A stretch of DNA of 64,000 nt from Tubiluchus corallicola. Taxonomy: Eukaryota > Priapulida > Priapulimorpha > Priapulimorphida > Tubiluchidae. The stretch spans positions 186,001 through 250,000 of the forward strand of contig JAQGDQ010000137.1 in the NCBI GenBank assembly GCA_030141605.1, read 5' to 3'. The notes below the pieces were generated by a model that saw only the letters and a list, made by a program, of their open reading frames with translations, made no database searches and was not told the DNA's origin. This document shows positions 55,101 to 62,051 of the stretch, in pieces; position 1 is the first letter of the stretch; each line of letters starts with the position of its first letter. Position numbers and translations under genes: made by a program.

Positions 55101-58100
55101 TCATGTAACATCTATTTTGTTTTGCATAATTTACTAGCGCCAAGTTTGCAGAAACTGCAGATACATTGTTTATAACAGTAAAACAGAAAAAGTAGGCTGC
55201 CGTTTAGATAGGGCTCACTTTGATAGGGCTACACAGACTTTGCAGGGATTACAACTGTTTCTATATCCATGTCTGGTTTTAGAAACCAGGACCACATTTA
55301 CACTATGATTTAGAACAAGTCATAGCATCTTCAAGTTAGTGGTGTCACTGGAAAAAATAATTTAATTTTGAAGATCAACTATTTAATACACTTGTAAGTT
55401 GTTGCCACTATTGTTTTCCAGGCATTGTCACTATTTGTCCAAGTTTTTGTTCTTTTCATTCCTGTACTATTACGGTCTATAATTGTCTATAATTTAATTC
55501 GTTCTATTGGTGTATCATGTACCAAAGAAGTGGACTAGACAACAATTATTATTCCAAACATTTAGCGGTTAAATATTCTAGGTATTGAACAAGTTACATC
55601 CTGGCAATAAATAAATTAGACATTAAAGTATTCTGCAAAGAATTTAATATAAATTGAGACAATGTCCTTCCTTACCATACATTCCTCGTCCAAAAGATCT
55701 AACAATCCCAGTTTTCCCTCAATGAGATTTATGCAAGGCTGGTTATCATAAAAATCAATGAATGACCACTGAATCTTTTCCCGTACATACTCCTCTTGTT
55801 CTAATTTGAAAACATGCTGTAAAAATATGAAGAAATAGTCAAAAATAGCAAAAACAAAATCAAAAAAGTACGTAAAACAGTGGTATGAACTTATGTCAAA
55901 ATTCAAGAATGCTAACATATGTTATTAAAAATAAGTAAAAAATGTTTTTTAAATTACCATGTTAAACTGCTGTTGCAACTTCTCGTTAGCATAGTTGATG
56001 CAGAATTGTTCGAAACTGTTCACATCAAAAGTTTCAAACCTAAACATATTGGATTGTATATTAAACACTGAAATAATAATAACTTACACATAAAATGAGC
56101 TACGTTTGGGTCACTATAATACAGCCTGTCTTGTCTTATAACAGTTTTTGTTACTAACATTTCTAATGTGTTTTGTTAGAAGACATACATAAGGGTTAAC
56201 ATATGGTCTTGTCAACTATTTAACTTCAGTGACATTTTGATCTCAAAAAATATGAGAATCATTAACAAATTTTATATAGATTTTGAGAAAAATAATAAAA
56301 TATACATAACTGTGTATGAAATAGACCAAATGCGCTATCGATAATGCTTTTACAGTGCTTACCCGTATATATCCAGCACACCAGTAAATCTCAGTCGTTT
56401 TTCTACGCACTTTAACTCTTTGTTCACTTGAGTAACTATCCAATCGAACAATCGTGCATAAATGTGTTTTGCTAATGCATCCTTTGCAAACTGTGCCTAT
56501 ATTCAGGAGAAAAATGATTTACATAAACAAAACGTAAAAGTATTTAAATGTAAATAAACTATGACAGTATTTGAGTACTATAAAAATGGGTATTAAAATT
56601 TTTTAGCAAATGAACGAACGACAAAGTAAGCAGACACGTACCAGAACAAACAAGCCAACGAATATAAATTCCAAAAATACACCTTACTTCTGACTTTTTA
56701 AGGCCTTTGATAAAGGTTTCTCCCCGGGTGACGATTTTACGATTGCAAAGCCAACCTCGCAGCAACTCCAACTCAACTTGCAACAAATCTGCGACAATGC
56801 TGATAGACTTATCGTCTTTCTGTAATAAAGATGATGCTAAATTGAGCAACATAAAACTAAAAATAGTGACATTGTTTCTTATACATATAAAATTTAAGCA
56901 ATTTAATACCTGCTACGGACTAGTTTTTGTAAAGAAAACGTTACGAAAACTTTCTCTAACGAGTTAAACAACTGACTTCATCTTATCCATAAACAAACTT
57001 GTAAGGAAGATTTATGTAAATATTTAATCGATAATTAACATATAAAGCTACTAACTCTGACTAGGCTCATGTCATTTTCAGCTTCGGCTATTTTCACATT
57101 TCCCATGTGTAGAATGGCTGCAAGAATCTCAAATATTTCCATCTGAACATCATCAACAATGCCTAAAAAAATTACACTAACATCATAATAATGCATTATT
57201 CTGTCAATTTGTTCCAGTTTACCGTAGTTACTGAAGGAGTTTTAGTAACACCATATTTATTGCAAACCAAATTGAAATGAATTCAGGCCCAAATCTTCAA
57301 GCATGACCTTATTTATCACTTGACCATAGCAATAATACATGTAGTACAATTACTTCACTTTAGAAAAAAGTCATTACATTACCCAGAAGCCTGAACGAAT
57401 CTCTGAGCTCACGAAATTGTGCAACATCATCTATTGTGTCTACAGTTGGCGATTCACCCTGGTTGGTGTACACAAAATTGTCTTGATGACCTGTCAAATA
57501 GAGCAAGAAAACTTAGAGATGAAAAACATAGTAAAAAGATTATGAAAATATTAGGCCTACAGCTAAACTAATCATTTTTACTTTCTTGTACACATGCAAA
57601 TATATGTGAGCAGTGGCTGTACATATCTAAACTGTATTTAATCAGACCAAGTTTTCACTATTTCGAGACAAGCGTATGTTAGTCTCTACATGTATTTTTT
57701 AACACGCTAAATTTATATGTGGTGGTAGTAGTAGGCATTGCAAATTTTCTTTACTGTCAATTTCAGCTTATTTAAGAATCAATTAAATCATAACCATATG
57801 TTACAAATGGCCTGACATAGGATCAGCTTAGTACAACTTTTCCTGTACTACTTGTGCTGTAGTCACATTTCGCTTGCTGTACTCTAGGGTAGTTTTAAAA
57901 ATTTAATTGAAATCTTTTTATCATATTTTCTAGATTATCGTACCTTTTTATCCTTTTTATTTACATGTTTTATAACATTACTTGAAAAAGTTTTCCAGTT
58001 CTACCGTTCTGCAGCTAAAATTTCTGATCTATTAATTAATTATCATAAAAACTTGAATCACAACCACTGACTTAGCACTATTTCACCTGCTTTTACACTA

Positions 58101-61100
58101 ACTGCACACTGAAGCTACAGTTTTAAGAGAAAACTGAACCTCTCAAATACAATTGAATTTCTAAGCAAAGTCTAATACATACTTACTAACTAACAAACAA
58201 CACAAAACTGCAAGACACAAACATCATTGCAGCATACATGCAAACGATTGGGTTGACCAAAAACAGATGTGGGCAAGTGTATGCCTTCTAACAATTTCTC
58301 GGTTCAGCGCTAGGGTAATTACTAATTAATCCGTTTAATTAATCTAAAGCATAAAATAATCCACCGGTAGGACTTACTTATACATAATCTTATGTATAAA
58401 ATTTTTAGGTAAAATGAAATTAATGAACAATACTTCAGATTTACAAAACTATACCTTCAGAATGAGCAAAGTACCATTTATCCAAGTTAGTCTAACCTGG
58501 AGTCAATGCGTGATCAAGGACATGTGAGTCCTCAACAATAATATGAAAAAAATCGTACATTTTCTAGACATGCATCCACACACATTCTAGTGATTCTATA
58601 AAAATCACGAGCTTTGATTGTTAAATCACTGGAAACAAACTATTTTAATTAGACGAGTGCACACATTTGCTGACACTGGCATCACACCTGCGCACGTCTG
58701 TTTTTGACCTTATTTGTTAAAGGATAAGTTAAACAATTTGAACAATGCCTGGCCTTCTTAAAAGCACATAAATGTGTATAAAAAGTAGATCCTAACAAAA
58801 TGACATTTGAACTAAGATGACCTTTCATGCTTAAGTGAAAGTAAAGAGCAAGGCACTAAAATTCAACTCTTGCAAATGAAAATTAGTCGAGACCAAAGAA
58901 AGCTAGACCATTTTTCATTCTTAGTTGTGTAAACCATGAGGTGCTAAAAATGTTTATTGTTTAAATTAGCAAAACTGTAAAAACCAGAGGCCACTATGTG
59001 GTGAAGCTCTCACAGGTACGATGTTGCATGACTAACCGAGAATGAATTTTATTTTGGACAAATAGTCCACATAATCACAAAAAGCACACATTAGAAGAGT
59101 GTATTTAATTTAAGGAGGACAGATTTTCAGATTTTTTTACTGCTACTATTTTTTTCAATTTCCATTACTGATGCCTGAACAATTACATGAATAGAAGTAA
59201 CATCTTTAAGAGTTCCAGGTTTTTCTTTTTGTCGCCCTAAACAGGTTGTTCATTTTGTTGAAATTTTTTTCAGCTACACACTTAGACTTGTGAAATCGCT
59301 CTAGCGTTTATCAGCATTGACAGATTTTTGGGAACCATCAAACAAGAAAAATTAAATCTCGTGGTATTCTTTATTCAAAGAAATGTTTAAATTTCACACT
59401 TAAAGAAACAAAAGAATTTACATTCAGCTAATCAAGGAATTAAATTGAAAACAACCAGACACAACTTCTAACCTTCCCATCTATATCTGGAAGAATCTAA
59501 GGTGCAAAACACTTAAGGTATCAACTTCATGCTGAGAAGCAGACTAAGGCAATCACACAAAAGTTAGTAAGACGTGTTCAAAAAAACTAAATCTAAGAAA
59601 ACTCAAGTTTACTCACTTTGAACTCCTTCTTGTCCTAATGCAAAACAGAACGATTATATACATAAATTCTTAAAATTTTAAAAAGTAGTTATACCATTTA
59701 CATTATAACTGTAGAAAAAACAAGAATAGACCTTTTTAGTGCAATTTATGTTGAGCACAGCCATTTGGGTACCAAACGACAAAGACTTAGACAGCTAACC
59801 CTAGTCATGGCCAGATCTTGGATCCGAGCTCCTGCATACTCCATGTAAAGGATTTGGAAATAAGCTGTAAGCTCCCTCGACAACAACAGGAAAGAATAAC
59901 ACGTTCGTTTGGGCCGTGACTGACTTAGACGCGAGCGCTGGTGCAAATTGTGCCTTTACAATGTAATGTGGCTCGATCAACCAAGAAAACATTATTTCTG
60001 TGTTGTACTACAAATCTCACTGCTTAGCAAGTTAAAATTGAATGAATCCTTATTGATTAGCTGGTTATAACAATTGAAATTTATCTAAAGTTCTAAAAAA
60101 AATTATTTCTGTGAATACCTCGTGTTATTAAACTGGAAACTATAATTCACCCAATCCTCTTCTGTTAAATGCATATCAAGCATTTCCCAAAACAAATAAC
60201 AAAAAAGTTATGTTAATCTTATTACTGATAATTGAGCATTAAACACCTGATCTGGTTGTTTTCGAGTTAAAGCAAGTTCTAATATGGTTAATTATATTCG
60301 TGTGTTAAATTAAATTGATGCAGTCTCTCTAGATACTTACTGAGTTTCAGGTGTTCAAATTCCGGTTCATCGGCACAGGAGCATAGCTGATAAAAAATGT
60401 GGTAATTTCTCTCTTCCGAAGCTTGGAAAACCACACGGGATTTCTCCAGTAAATAAGTCCTCATGTTTGCACCAACGATGTGAAATTTCTTGTTAAAATC
60501 AATCTCGATGTACTTTCCAAATCGGCTAGAATTGTCATTTCGTATCGTTTTCGCATTGCCTATAGCCTAAGTATTGAAAATAAAACATTACAGGATTGTA
60601 CACAGAAAAGGATCCTCAAACTCACAGCTCTTCATCTTGGCAGAGGCATTTGTAAGAGATGGTGTTTCTCTAGGAATGGCGAGTGAAAAAACTCCATTTT
60701 TGCTCACTATCGGAACACCATGTAGCAATTATTCTAGCAGCATCAAGGAAATTTGTACCTTTTTGAAAATGGAAGAAACCAGGCTACACGATGATGTGGA
60801 TCTCTTTTACAAACGCCTCTATCAAAATGAAACATTCGAGTTAATTGGGAGGAACATTTTGTCTGGATGAGCCTGTAAATGTTCAATTCAAATTAGCAAC
60901 AGTAGCAGATCGGTTAAATTGAGAAAAAACATTTTTAATTTGTAAAAATGAAAAAAATTTCATTTTCCAACTTGTAAATTTTAGTCAGTTTACCTCCATT
61001 ATTGGATTTGAAGCCAGTACTTTTCTCTCAATCTGTGTTTCTGTGTGCGATCCACCAACTGTAGCAAAATATCGCATGGCGTACTTTGCCGATACCGTCT

Positions 61101-61830
61101 TCCCTGCACCTGATTCTCCGGATACGATAATGGATTGGTCCCTATCTTCCCTGAAATTATAAACATACAATTTAAATACCTCTATTAAATATCACTCTGG
61201 CACTTATTCACTAATTGCTGTATTAGTTCACACTAGTTGTAACAGGTAGAATCAGTTTCATTACTAACTTTCATATACCGAATGTTATATTAATAAAACA
61301 CATCAAAAATAATAGTACAATTTACTAATTCATCGCAGTTAACGATAATTAGTGATACGGAAGTCGTGCGTGAAACATTGCACTGAAAAAACTTTACAAC
61401 GCTGTGCACTGAAAAAAAGGAAAAGACAAAGATTAAGCTAGATACACTAAAATAATCTGATTAGTTGTACATTTGTATTTTCAATTTGCTTAACCTTAAC
61501 CTAACAAAAACAGCTGAAAACTACATTTAAATTGATTGATGAGAGCCGGGCACCAAAAATTTAGAAGTATCTGAGTATTAAGGTAGGACTCCAAGCGCGC
61601 AGAAATATGTAATGCAAACTGTTATATACATATAATGCAATACGTATTACATGCATAAACATTAGATTTACAAGACTAAGGATACCTTGACATGCGTTTA
61701 AATGCTTCTTCAGCCACTGCAAAGATATGCGGATCGAGTTCACCCTGATCTCTGCCGCTGTAAGCCATGATTGTATCTGTGTCATATATTGGAAGATACT
61801 CATATGGGTTGATAGCCACCAATACAATTC
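11190..61830 (-). CDS. MYO5: Class V unconventional myosin heavy chain, 36 coding exons, 5' end outside the window
   Basis: Joining the 36 exons listed below gives about 1,753 residues with no frame break. Order in the product: motor 1-640, with P-loop GESGAGKT, switch-1 region NDNSSRFGK, switch-2 region DIYGFETFD, and a Ser/Lys-rich loop 2; six IQ motifs at about 645-800; coiled coil to about 1340; globular (DIL/cargo-binding) tail from about 1390 to the C-terminus LGLKFLKRI. This is the full vertebrate MYO5 layout minus about 110 N-terminal residues, whose exons must lie beyond 64 kb. Class V myosins are processive, calmodulin/light-chain-bound dimers that carry vesicles and other cargo toward actin plus ends. 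Key catalytic blocks are intact, so it looks functional. Paralogy to MYO5A/B/C is not resolvable; invertebrates usually have one copy. Introns carry a nested GPCR gene and many repeats. Confidence 0.97.
11873..11995 (-). CDS. MYO5: MYO5 exon (DIL domain)
   Basis: Encodes [20 protein letters not shown] through [14 protein letters not shown]. The donor is CAG|gtagct. Confidence 0.96.
12115..12256. mobile_element. MITE-like hairpin in a MYO5 intron
   Basis: The termini tttttccattgttaaatat and atatttaacaatggaaaaa are perfect inverted repeats. Inside, atttgttttagagct and agctaaaacaaat are also inverted. The whole 140-bp unit can fold back. Confidence 0.65.
12411..12617 (-). CDS. MYO5: MYO5 exon (DIL domain)
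   Basis: Encodes [40 protein letters not shown] and [18 protein letters not shown], the dilute (DIL) domain core. Confidence 0.97.
13165..13190. repeat. (TA)n microsatellite
   Basis: About 13 uninterrupted TA units in a MYO5 intron. Confidence 0.9.
14336..14463 (-). CDS. MYO5: MYO5 exon (globular tail)
   Basis: Encodes [20 protein letters not shown] through [12 protein letters not shown]. It matches vertebrate 'GMLEHETIQG' plus the variable linker. Confidence 0.94.
14712..14978 (+). repeat. Dispersed repeat family A, copy 1
   Basis: It shares ordered blocks with 43528-43790: cttaattaattaattatgc, ctttttaaacaxattaa, ttaaatcgctatc, gtggtcataagt and gact(a/t)cctgtatt. Both copies run in the same direction inside MYO5 introns. 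The family is not identified; it could be a SINE. Confidence 0.65.
15108..15258 (-). CDS. MYO5: MYO5 exon (globular tail)
   Basis: Encodes [20 protein letters not shown], then [20 protein letters not shown] and [10 protein letters not shown]. Confidence 0.95.
16556..16645 (-). CDS. MYO5: MYO5 exon (globular tail)
   Basis: Encodes [20 protein letters not shown] then [10 protein letters not shown]. Phase 0 at both ends. Confidence 0.96.
17608..17759 (-). CDS. MYO5: MYO5 exon (globular tail)
   Basis: Encodes [20 protein letters not shown] through [20 protein letters not shown]. The GLPAYxxFMCxRxxD block is a class V tail signature. Confidence 0.96.
18403..18561 (-). CDS. MYO5: MYO5 exon (tail entry)
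   Basis: Encodes [15 protein letters not shown] through [20 protein letters not shown], the start of the globular tail (vertebrate 'GMLEYKKEDE'). The acceptor gtttag|GTT is chosen because it alone fits the incoming phase. An in-frame ATG lies nine codons upstream in the intron. Confidence 0.9.
19429..19449 (+). repeat. Isolated element terminus
   Basis: ttttttggacgaccctgtac matches the ends at 7435-7455 and 62032-62052 (consensus ttttttggaNNNCCCTGTACA). I could not find the matching left end. The 85-codon open frame at 19265-19522 spans it and has no recognisable family. Confidence 0.45.
20365..20458 (-). CDS. MYO5: MYO5 exon (end of coiled coil)
   Basis: Encodes [20 protein letters not shown] then [11 protein letters not shown], matching the conserved 'KLKKQLKxFAKK' end of the coiled coil. 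Confidence 0.93.
20826..20960 (-). repeat. Dispersed repeat family B, copy 1
   Basis: Shares 'ttatttttctcaga' + 'ctttcgt' + 'atgga' + 'gacttct', in that order, with 27708-27830. Read on the minus strand both copies give CGAAAG..TCTGAGAAAAATAA. Possibly the terminus of a retroelement. Confidence 0.55.
21179..21256 (-). CDS. MYO5: MYO5 exon (coiled coil)
   Basis: 26 codons, [20 protein letters not shown] then LTEDNI. The acceptor is tctgcag|CGG and the donor ATT|gtgagt. Confidence 0.92.
22144..22252 (-). CDS. MYO5: MYO5 exon (coiled coil, after the giant intron)
   Basis: Encodes [20 protein letters not shown] through [10 protein letters not shown]. It aligns directly with vertebrate NRLLESQLQ, which supports the long splice from 38564. 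Confidence 0.93.
23194..23643. mobile_element. TIR element (MITE-like), about 450 bp
   Basis: The left end gcagaactactgggaccaga and the inverted right end gcagaactgttggcaccagg each continue into cactgat(c/t)cct and taaactttac, so the terminal inverted repeat is about 45 bp. A second inverted pair (aagtattgtttg / caaacaatactt) lies inside. No transposase is seen. Confidence 0.7.
24101..26236. repeat. Minisatellite, about 52 copies of a 41-bp unit
   Basis: The unit runs acaaacacaatagcatcaga then agagccaatgtctgaagtct and t. Variants include taacaaac for ttacaaac, cattag for caatag, aacag for atcag, cctatg for ccaatg, and a shortened unit ('gtcaaataaacac'). The shortened unit recurs at 24441, 24966, 25533 and 26059 (the last with 'aacaaac'), showing a higher-order period of roughly 525-567 bp. 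Because 41 is not a multiple of 3, open frames across the array (such as 25870-26094) cycle through all phases and are not genes. Confidence 0.95.
27708..27830 (-). repeat. Dispersed repeat family B, copy 2
   Basis: On the minus strand it contains gtccatgagggacgaaagc, a small hairpin followed by GAAA, then ttctgagaaaaataa. It aligns with the copy at 20826-20960. Confidence 0.55.
31972..32349. mobile_element. Foldback element with arms of about 170 bp
   Basis: The left arm holds ataagcagcagtatcaaagg, then catttatttccagaatctca, aacagcttcttct and ctgcaactttgac. The right arm holds the reverse complement of each in mirror order (agaagaagctgctgaaatg, ttctggaaataaatg, ctttgatattgctgtttat). Nearly the whole segment is palindromic around about 32160, with a few per cent to about 20% divergence depending on the block. 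Confidence 0.8.
35335..35422. repeat. CA/CACG microsatellite
   Basis: Alternating purine-pyrimidine tract: cacgcacgcacgcacgcaca units, then (CA)n, then tataca. Open frames through it (Cys/Val/Arg-rich) are artefacts. Confidence 0.9.
36001..36040. repeat. CAC/CAA trinucleotide tract
   Basis: caccaccacaaccaccacca followed by a CAA-rich run. Confidence 0.8.
37919..38197 (+). mobile_element. LINE 3'-coding fragment, opposite to MYO5
   Basis: The plus strand reads '[20 protein letters not shown]', an in-frame TGA (38033-38035), then '[20 protein letters not shown]' and '[10 protein letters not shown]' before TAA. This is the C-terminal 'YKILTxKENI...xRVxNEWNNLP...VxxFKxxLD' signature of CR1/L2-like LINEs. 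It is a 5'-truncated dead copy. Confidence 0.8.
38564..38756 (-). CDS. MYO5: MYO5 exon (coiled coil)
   Basis: Encodes [20 protein letters not shown] through [16 protein letters not shown]. The donor CG|gtgagt opens the 16.3-kb intron. Confidence 0.93.
38921..38966 (-). ncRNA. Degenerate hammerhead-ribozyme-like motif
   Basis: On the minus strand: UUAG, CUGAAGA, a GUUAGC-AGAU-GCUAAC hairpin, GAAA, C-GUUCU-G, UA, then GCUAA. These are the parts of a type I hammerhead in the right order, with helix I formed by UUAG(C)/(G)CUAA. It departs by one extra U before helix II and by a one-base clash at the helix I junction, so it is probably inactive. Penelope-like elements and related retroelements carry such motifs; no such element is otherwise visible beside it. 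Confidence 0.35.
40056..40161 (-). CDS. MYO5: MYO5 exon (coiled coil)
   Basis: Encodes [20 protein letters not shown] through DEDKYRVML. The acceptor is tttttag|ATT and the donor CTAG|gtaaga. Confidence 0.92.
40399..40654 (-). CDS. MYO5: MYO5 exon (medial tail)
   Basis: 85 residues, from [18 protein letters not shown] through a low-complexity acidic run (DAEEEEEEK) to [10 protein letters not shown]. The Pro/Ser/acidic linker corresponds to the alternatively spliced medial tail of vertebrate MYO5A. Confidence 0.91.
41731..41864 (-). CDS. MYO5: MYO5 exon (coiled coil)
   Basis: Encodes [20 protein letters not shown] through [20 protein letters not shown]. The donor is GAA|gtaatt. Confidence 0.92.
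43224..43343 (-). CDS. MYO5: MYO5 exon (Ser/Thr-rich linker)
   Basis: Encodes [14 protein letters not shown], then a Ser/Thr/Asp-rich stretch with [11 protein letters not shown], ending DDLSKE. It reads as a flexible break in the coiled coil. Phase 0 at both ends, so it could also be skipped. Confidence 0.9.
43528..43790 (+). repeat. Dispersed repeat family A, copy 2
   Basis: Second copy of the family at 14712-14978, with higher GC than the surroundings. Open frames across it are incidental. Confidence 0.65.
43986..44113 (-). CDS. MYO5: MYO5 exon (coiled coil)
   Basis: Encodes [20 protein letters not shown] through [13 protein letters not shown]. The donor is AAG|gtgagc. Confidence 0.93.
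44412..44493 (-). CDS. MYO5: MYO5 exon (coiled coil)
   Basis: Encodes [20 protein letters not shown] then EHGTNFE. The acceptor is tttgtag|GAA and the donor AAG|gtacaa. The 4.3-kb intron before it holds the GPCR gene. Confidence 0.92.
45717..46604 (+). CDS. Class A (rhodopsin-like) GPCR, intronless, nested in a MYO5 intron
   Basis: 295 residues with seven hydrophobic segments. A sequon (NCT) lies at residues 3-5. TM1 has GNSLVLF (N37); TM2 [12 protein letters not shown]3 ends [14 protein letters not shown] (ERY in place of DRY); TM4 has the conserved Trp (CIAWLIA); TM5 has Pro in [11 protein letters not shown]6 [11 protein letters not shown]7 [11 protein letters not shown] (NPxxY) with helix 8 [10 protein letters not shown]. 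The short N-terminus, very short second extracellular loop and absence of the TM3/loop-2 cysteine pair recall the melanocortin/cannabinoid/adenosine (MECA-like) group and many orphan invertebrate receptors. The ligand is unknown. It lies on the strand opposite MYO5, in the intron between 44494 and 48796. The absence of introns suggests retroposition or membership of an intronless expansion. Confidence 0.93.
   Translation: MRNCTSAESGAFYDYSAHQKLLNILLTVSMAVIIFGNSLVLFMIYKCRFLHNKTNALIASLAVTDLLVGFVYVPVLLTNIINNGSVLLLVVERVIYYSSTNASIYHLCLIAMERYTAVIHPLKYHICITTSRISVAVCIAWLIATMETALLTWFLLGDRSLNERKVMEMTDVVLVFVIPVLVIIILYVRIWKAAWNQRQRIRDDNMQTLQVVRELKATKMLVLVVIVFIACWLPTFTDGLPSSKYCKEMHSTANPIPQILSIFNSACNPAIYVATNSKYRRAFKKVVIQCFKNGQ
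46790..46795 (+). terminator. Polyadenylation signal candidate, GPCR
   Basis: AATAAA about 185 bp after the GPCR stop codon on its coding strand. Confidence 0.45.
48797..49021 (-). CDS. MYO5: MYO5 exon (coiled coil)
   Basis: 75 codons, from [20 protein letters not shown] through [20 protein letters not shown] to LLIKNHGE. Charged heptad-like sequence typical of a coiled coil. Confidence 0.94.
49694..50069. mobile_element. hAT-like non-autonomous element in a MYO5 intron
   Basis: The left terminus is CAGTGGTGTAGCAAG and the inverted right terminus CAAAAGCGTAGCAAAG. The 8-bp flanks tctttggc and cgtttggc match at 6 of 8 positions. A minus-strand open frame inside (49630-49899) has no intact domain and is likely decayed element sequence. 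Confidence 0.6.
50202..50408 (-). CDS. MYO5: MYO5 exon (IQ5-IQ6, coiled-coil start)
   Basis: Encodes [32 protein letters not shown] and [15 protein letters not shown], running into the coiled coil. The LKIEARS block is a class V hallmark. Confidence 0.95.
51307..51496 (-). CDS. MYO5: MYO5 exon (IQ3-IQ4)
   Basis: Encodes [20 protein letters not shown] and [12 protein letters not shown], ending CKATVIQ at the start of IQ5. The acceptor is ttttcag|GTT and the donor CAG|gtattt. Confidence 0.94.
51697..51908 (-). CDS. MYO5: MYO5 exon (converter end, IQ1-IQ2)
   Basis: Encodes [20 protein letters not shown], then [11 protein letters not shown] and [12 protein letters not shown]. The donor AAAG|gttaca is weak but is the only one that keeps frame with the next exon. 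Confidence 0.9.
53039..53150 (-). CDS. MYO5: MYO5 exon (converter)
   Basis: Encodes [18 protein letters not shown] through [12 protein letters not shown], including the start of the converter region. The donor is CAG|gtaggt. Confidence 0.95.
53402..53586 (-). CDS. MYO5: MYO5 exon (actin-binding, SH1/SH2 helices)
   Basis: Encodes [32 protein letters not shown] and [20 protein letters not shown]. The donor is AAG|gtaggt. Confidence 0.96.
53841..53963 (-). CDS. MYO5: MYO5 exon (loop 2)
   Basis: Encodes [20 protein letters not shown], then a Ser/Lys/Gly-rich stretch ending NKKTVGNQ. This is the variable, basic actin-binding loop 2. Phase 0 at both ends. Confidence 0.93.
54096..54380 (+). mobile_element. 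tRNA-derived SINE-like repeat
   Basis: It begins ggtgcatggtctagtggcat, which resembles a tRNA 5' half with an A-box (TGGTCTAGTGG). A tRNA-unrelated body follows (containing ccatgggggaggatatac), and it ends in an A-rich tail after ggtgata. The B-box is degenerate. A related partial block (ttccggtcctgctacaacca) recurs at about 54511-54560. Confidence 0.5.
54648..54857 (-). CDS. MYO5: MYO5 exon (lower 50-kDa subdomain)
   Basis: Encodes [20 protein letters not shown] through [20 protein letters not shown] to LRTSK. The acceptor is ttgtag|ATG and the donor AAA|gtaaga. Confidence 0.96.
55676..55816 (-). CDS. MYO5: MYO5 exon (relay)
   Basis: Encodes [20 protein letters not shown] through [14 protein letters not shown]. 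The acceptor is ttacag|CAT and the donor ATG|gtaagg. Confidence 0.96.
55958..56039 (-). CDS. MYO5: MYO5 exon (switch 2 / relay)
   Basis: Encodes [20 protein letters not shown] then LQQQFNM, the strongly conserved relay region. The donor is ATG|gtaatt. Confidence 0.96.
56363..56496 (-). CDS. MYO5: MYO5 exon (to switch 2)
   Basis: Encodes [20 protein letters not shown] through [11 protein letters not shown], the start of switch 2. The donor is CGG|gtaagc. Confidence 0.95.
56688..56819 (-). CDS. MYO5: MYO5 exon (motor)
   Basis: Encodes [20 protein letters not shown] through KGLKKSE. The acceptor is attacag|AAA and the donor GAA|gtaagg. Confidence 0.93.
57056..57162 (-). CDS. MYO5: MYO5 exon (motor)
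   Basis: Encodes [20 protein letters not shown] through AENDMSLVR, the helix region of the upper 50-kDa subdomain. The donor is AGA|gttagt. Confidence 0.93.
57383..57490 (-). CDS. MYO5: MYO5 exon (motor)
   Basis: Encodes [20 protein letters not shown] through [11 protein letters not shown]. The acceptor is tgacag|GTC and the donor CTGG|gtaatg. Confidence 0.94.
57491..59616. other. MYO5 intron, nothing identified
   Basis: AT-rich non-coding sequence with no repeat or exon that I can support. Confidence 0.5.
59617..59634 (-). CDS. MYO5: MYO5 candidate microexon, 18 nt, probably optional
   Basis: Eighteen bases flanked by ttgcattag and gtgagt, behind a T-rich tract. In phase they add RQEGVQ between EFEHLKL and HQDNFVYT. 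Skipping it keeps the frame (giving ...LKLSHQDNF) and matches the usual family length better, so it is a likely cassette. The call rests only on splice-site quality and phase. Confidence 0.6.
59742..59965. repeat. GC-richer block, probable old repeat
   Basis: Base composition is clearly richer in G+C than the intron around it, with open frames on the minus strand but no domain. It may be a decayed dispersed repeat. No second copy is found in the window. Confidence 0.3.
60341..60566 (-). CDS. MYO5: MYO5 exon (switch 1)
   Basis: Begins [20 protein letters not shown] (switch 1) and continues through [18 protein letters not shown] to FEHLKL. The donor is CTCA|gtaagt, phase 1. Confidence 0.95.
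60994..61150 (-). CDS. MYO5: MYO5 exon (P-loop)
   Basis: Contains [20 protein letters not shown], the ATP-binding P-loop, and ends VLASNPIME. The acceptor is tttcag|GGAAG and the donor GAG|gtaaac. Confidence 0.96.
61686..61830 (-). CDS. MYO5: MYO5 exon (motor, first exon in window)
   Basis: [19 protein letters not shown] through [16 protein letters not shown]. The acceptor is ttgcag|GA, after one codon base from an upstream exon not in the window; the donor is AG|gtatcc. Confidence 0.95.
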
Positions 61831-61868
61831 CTGCAAGAAAAAAGGAAATAGCATTAGCCGGTAACATT

Positions 61869-62051
61869 GGTACAAAAGTTGTTCCGGAAGAAATGGTGGT
61901 GATAACCATGTATGTAGTACATATGGCTATATGCAATGGTGCGTGTCATTATGATGTCACAATGAAGACGTTAATGGCAACATTTCTTTGTGATTCGATC
62001 AACACATTTCAGCATAATTCTACTGTTCCGATTTTTTGGAACACCCTGTAC
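61869..62051. mobile_element. TIR element related by its right end to 7269-7453
   Basis: The right end ttttttggaacaccctg|ta matches the ends at 7435-7455 and 19429-19449. A candidate left end ta|CAAAAGTTGTTCCGGAAG lies about 180 bp upstream, similar to the length of the GTF2A2-intron copy. The left end is weak. Open frames across it (61767-62192) are not a gene. Confidence 0.4.

Noticed and set aside
60574-60870. 98-codon open frame (+)
   Set aside because: Intronic, no homology that I recognise, and partly AT-poor repeat-like sequence.
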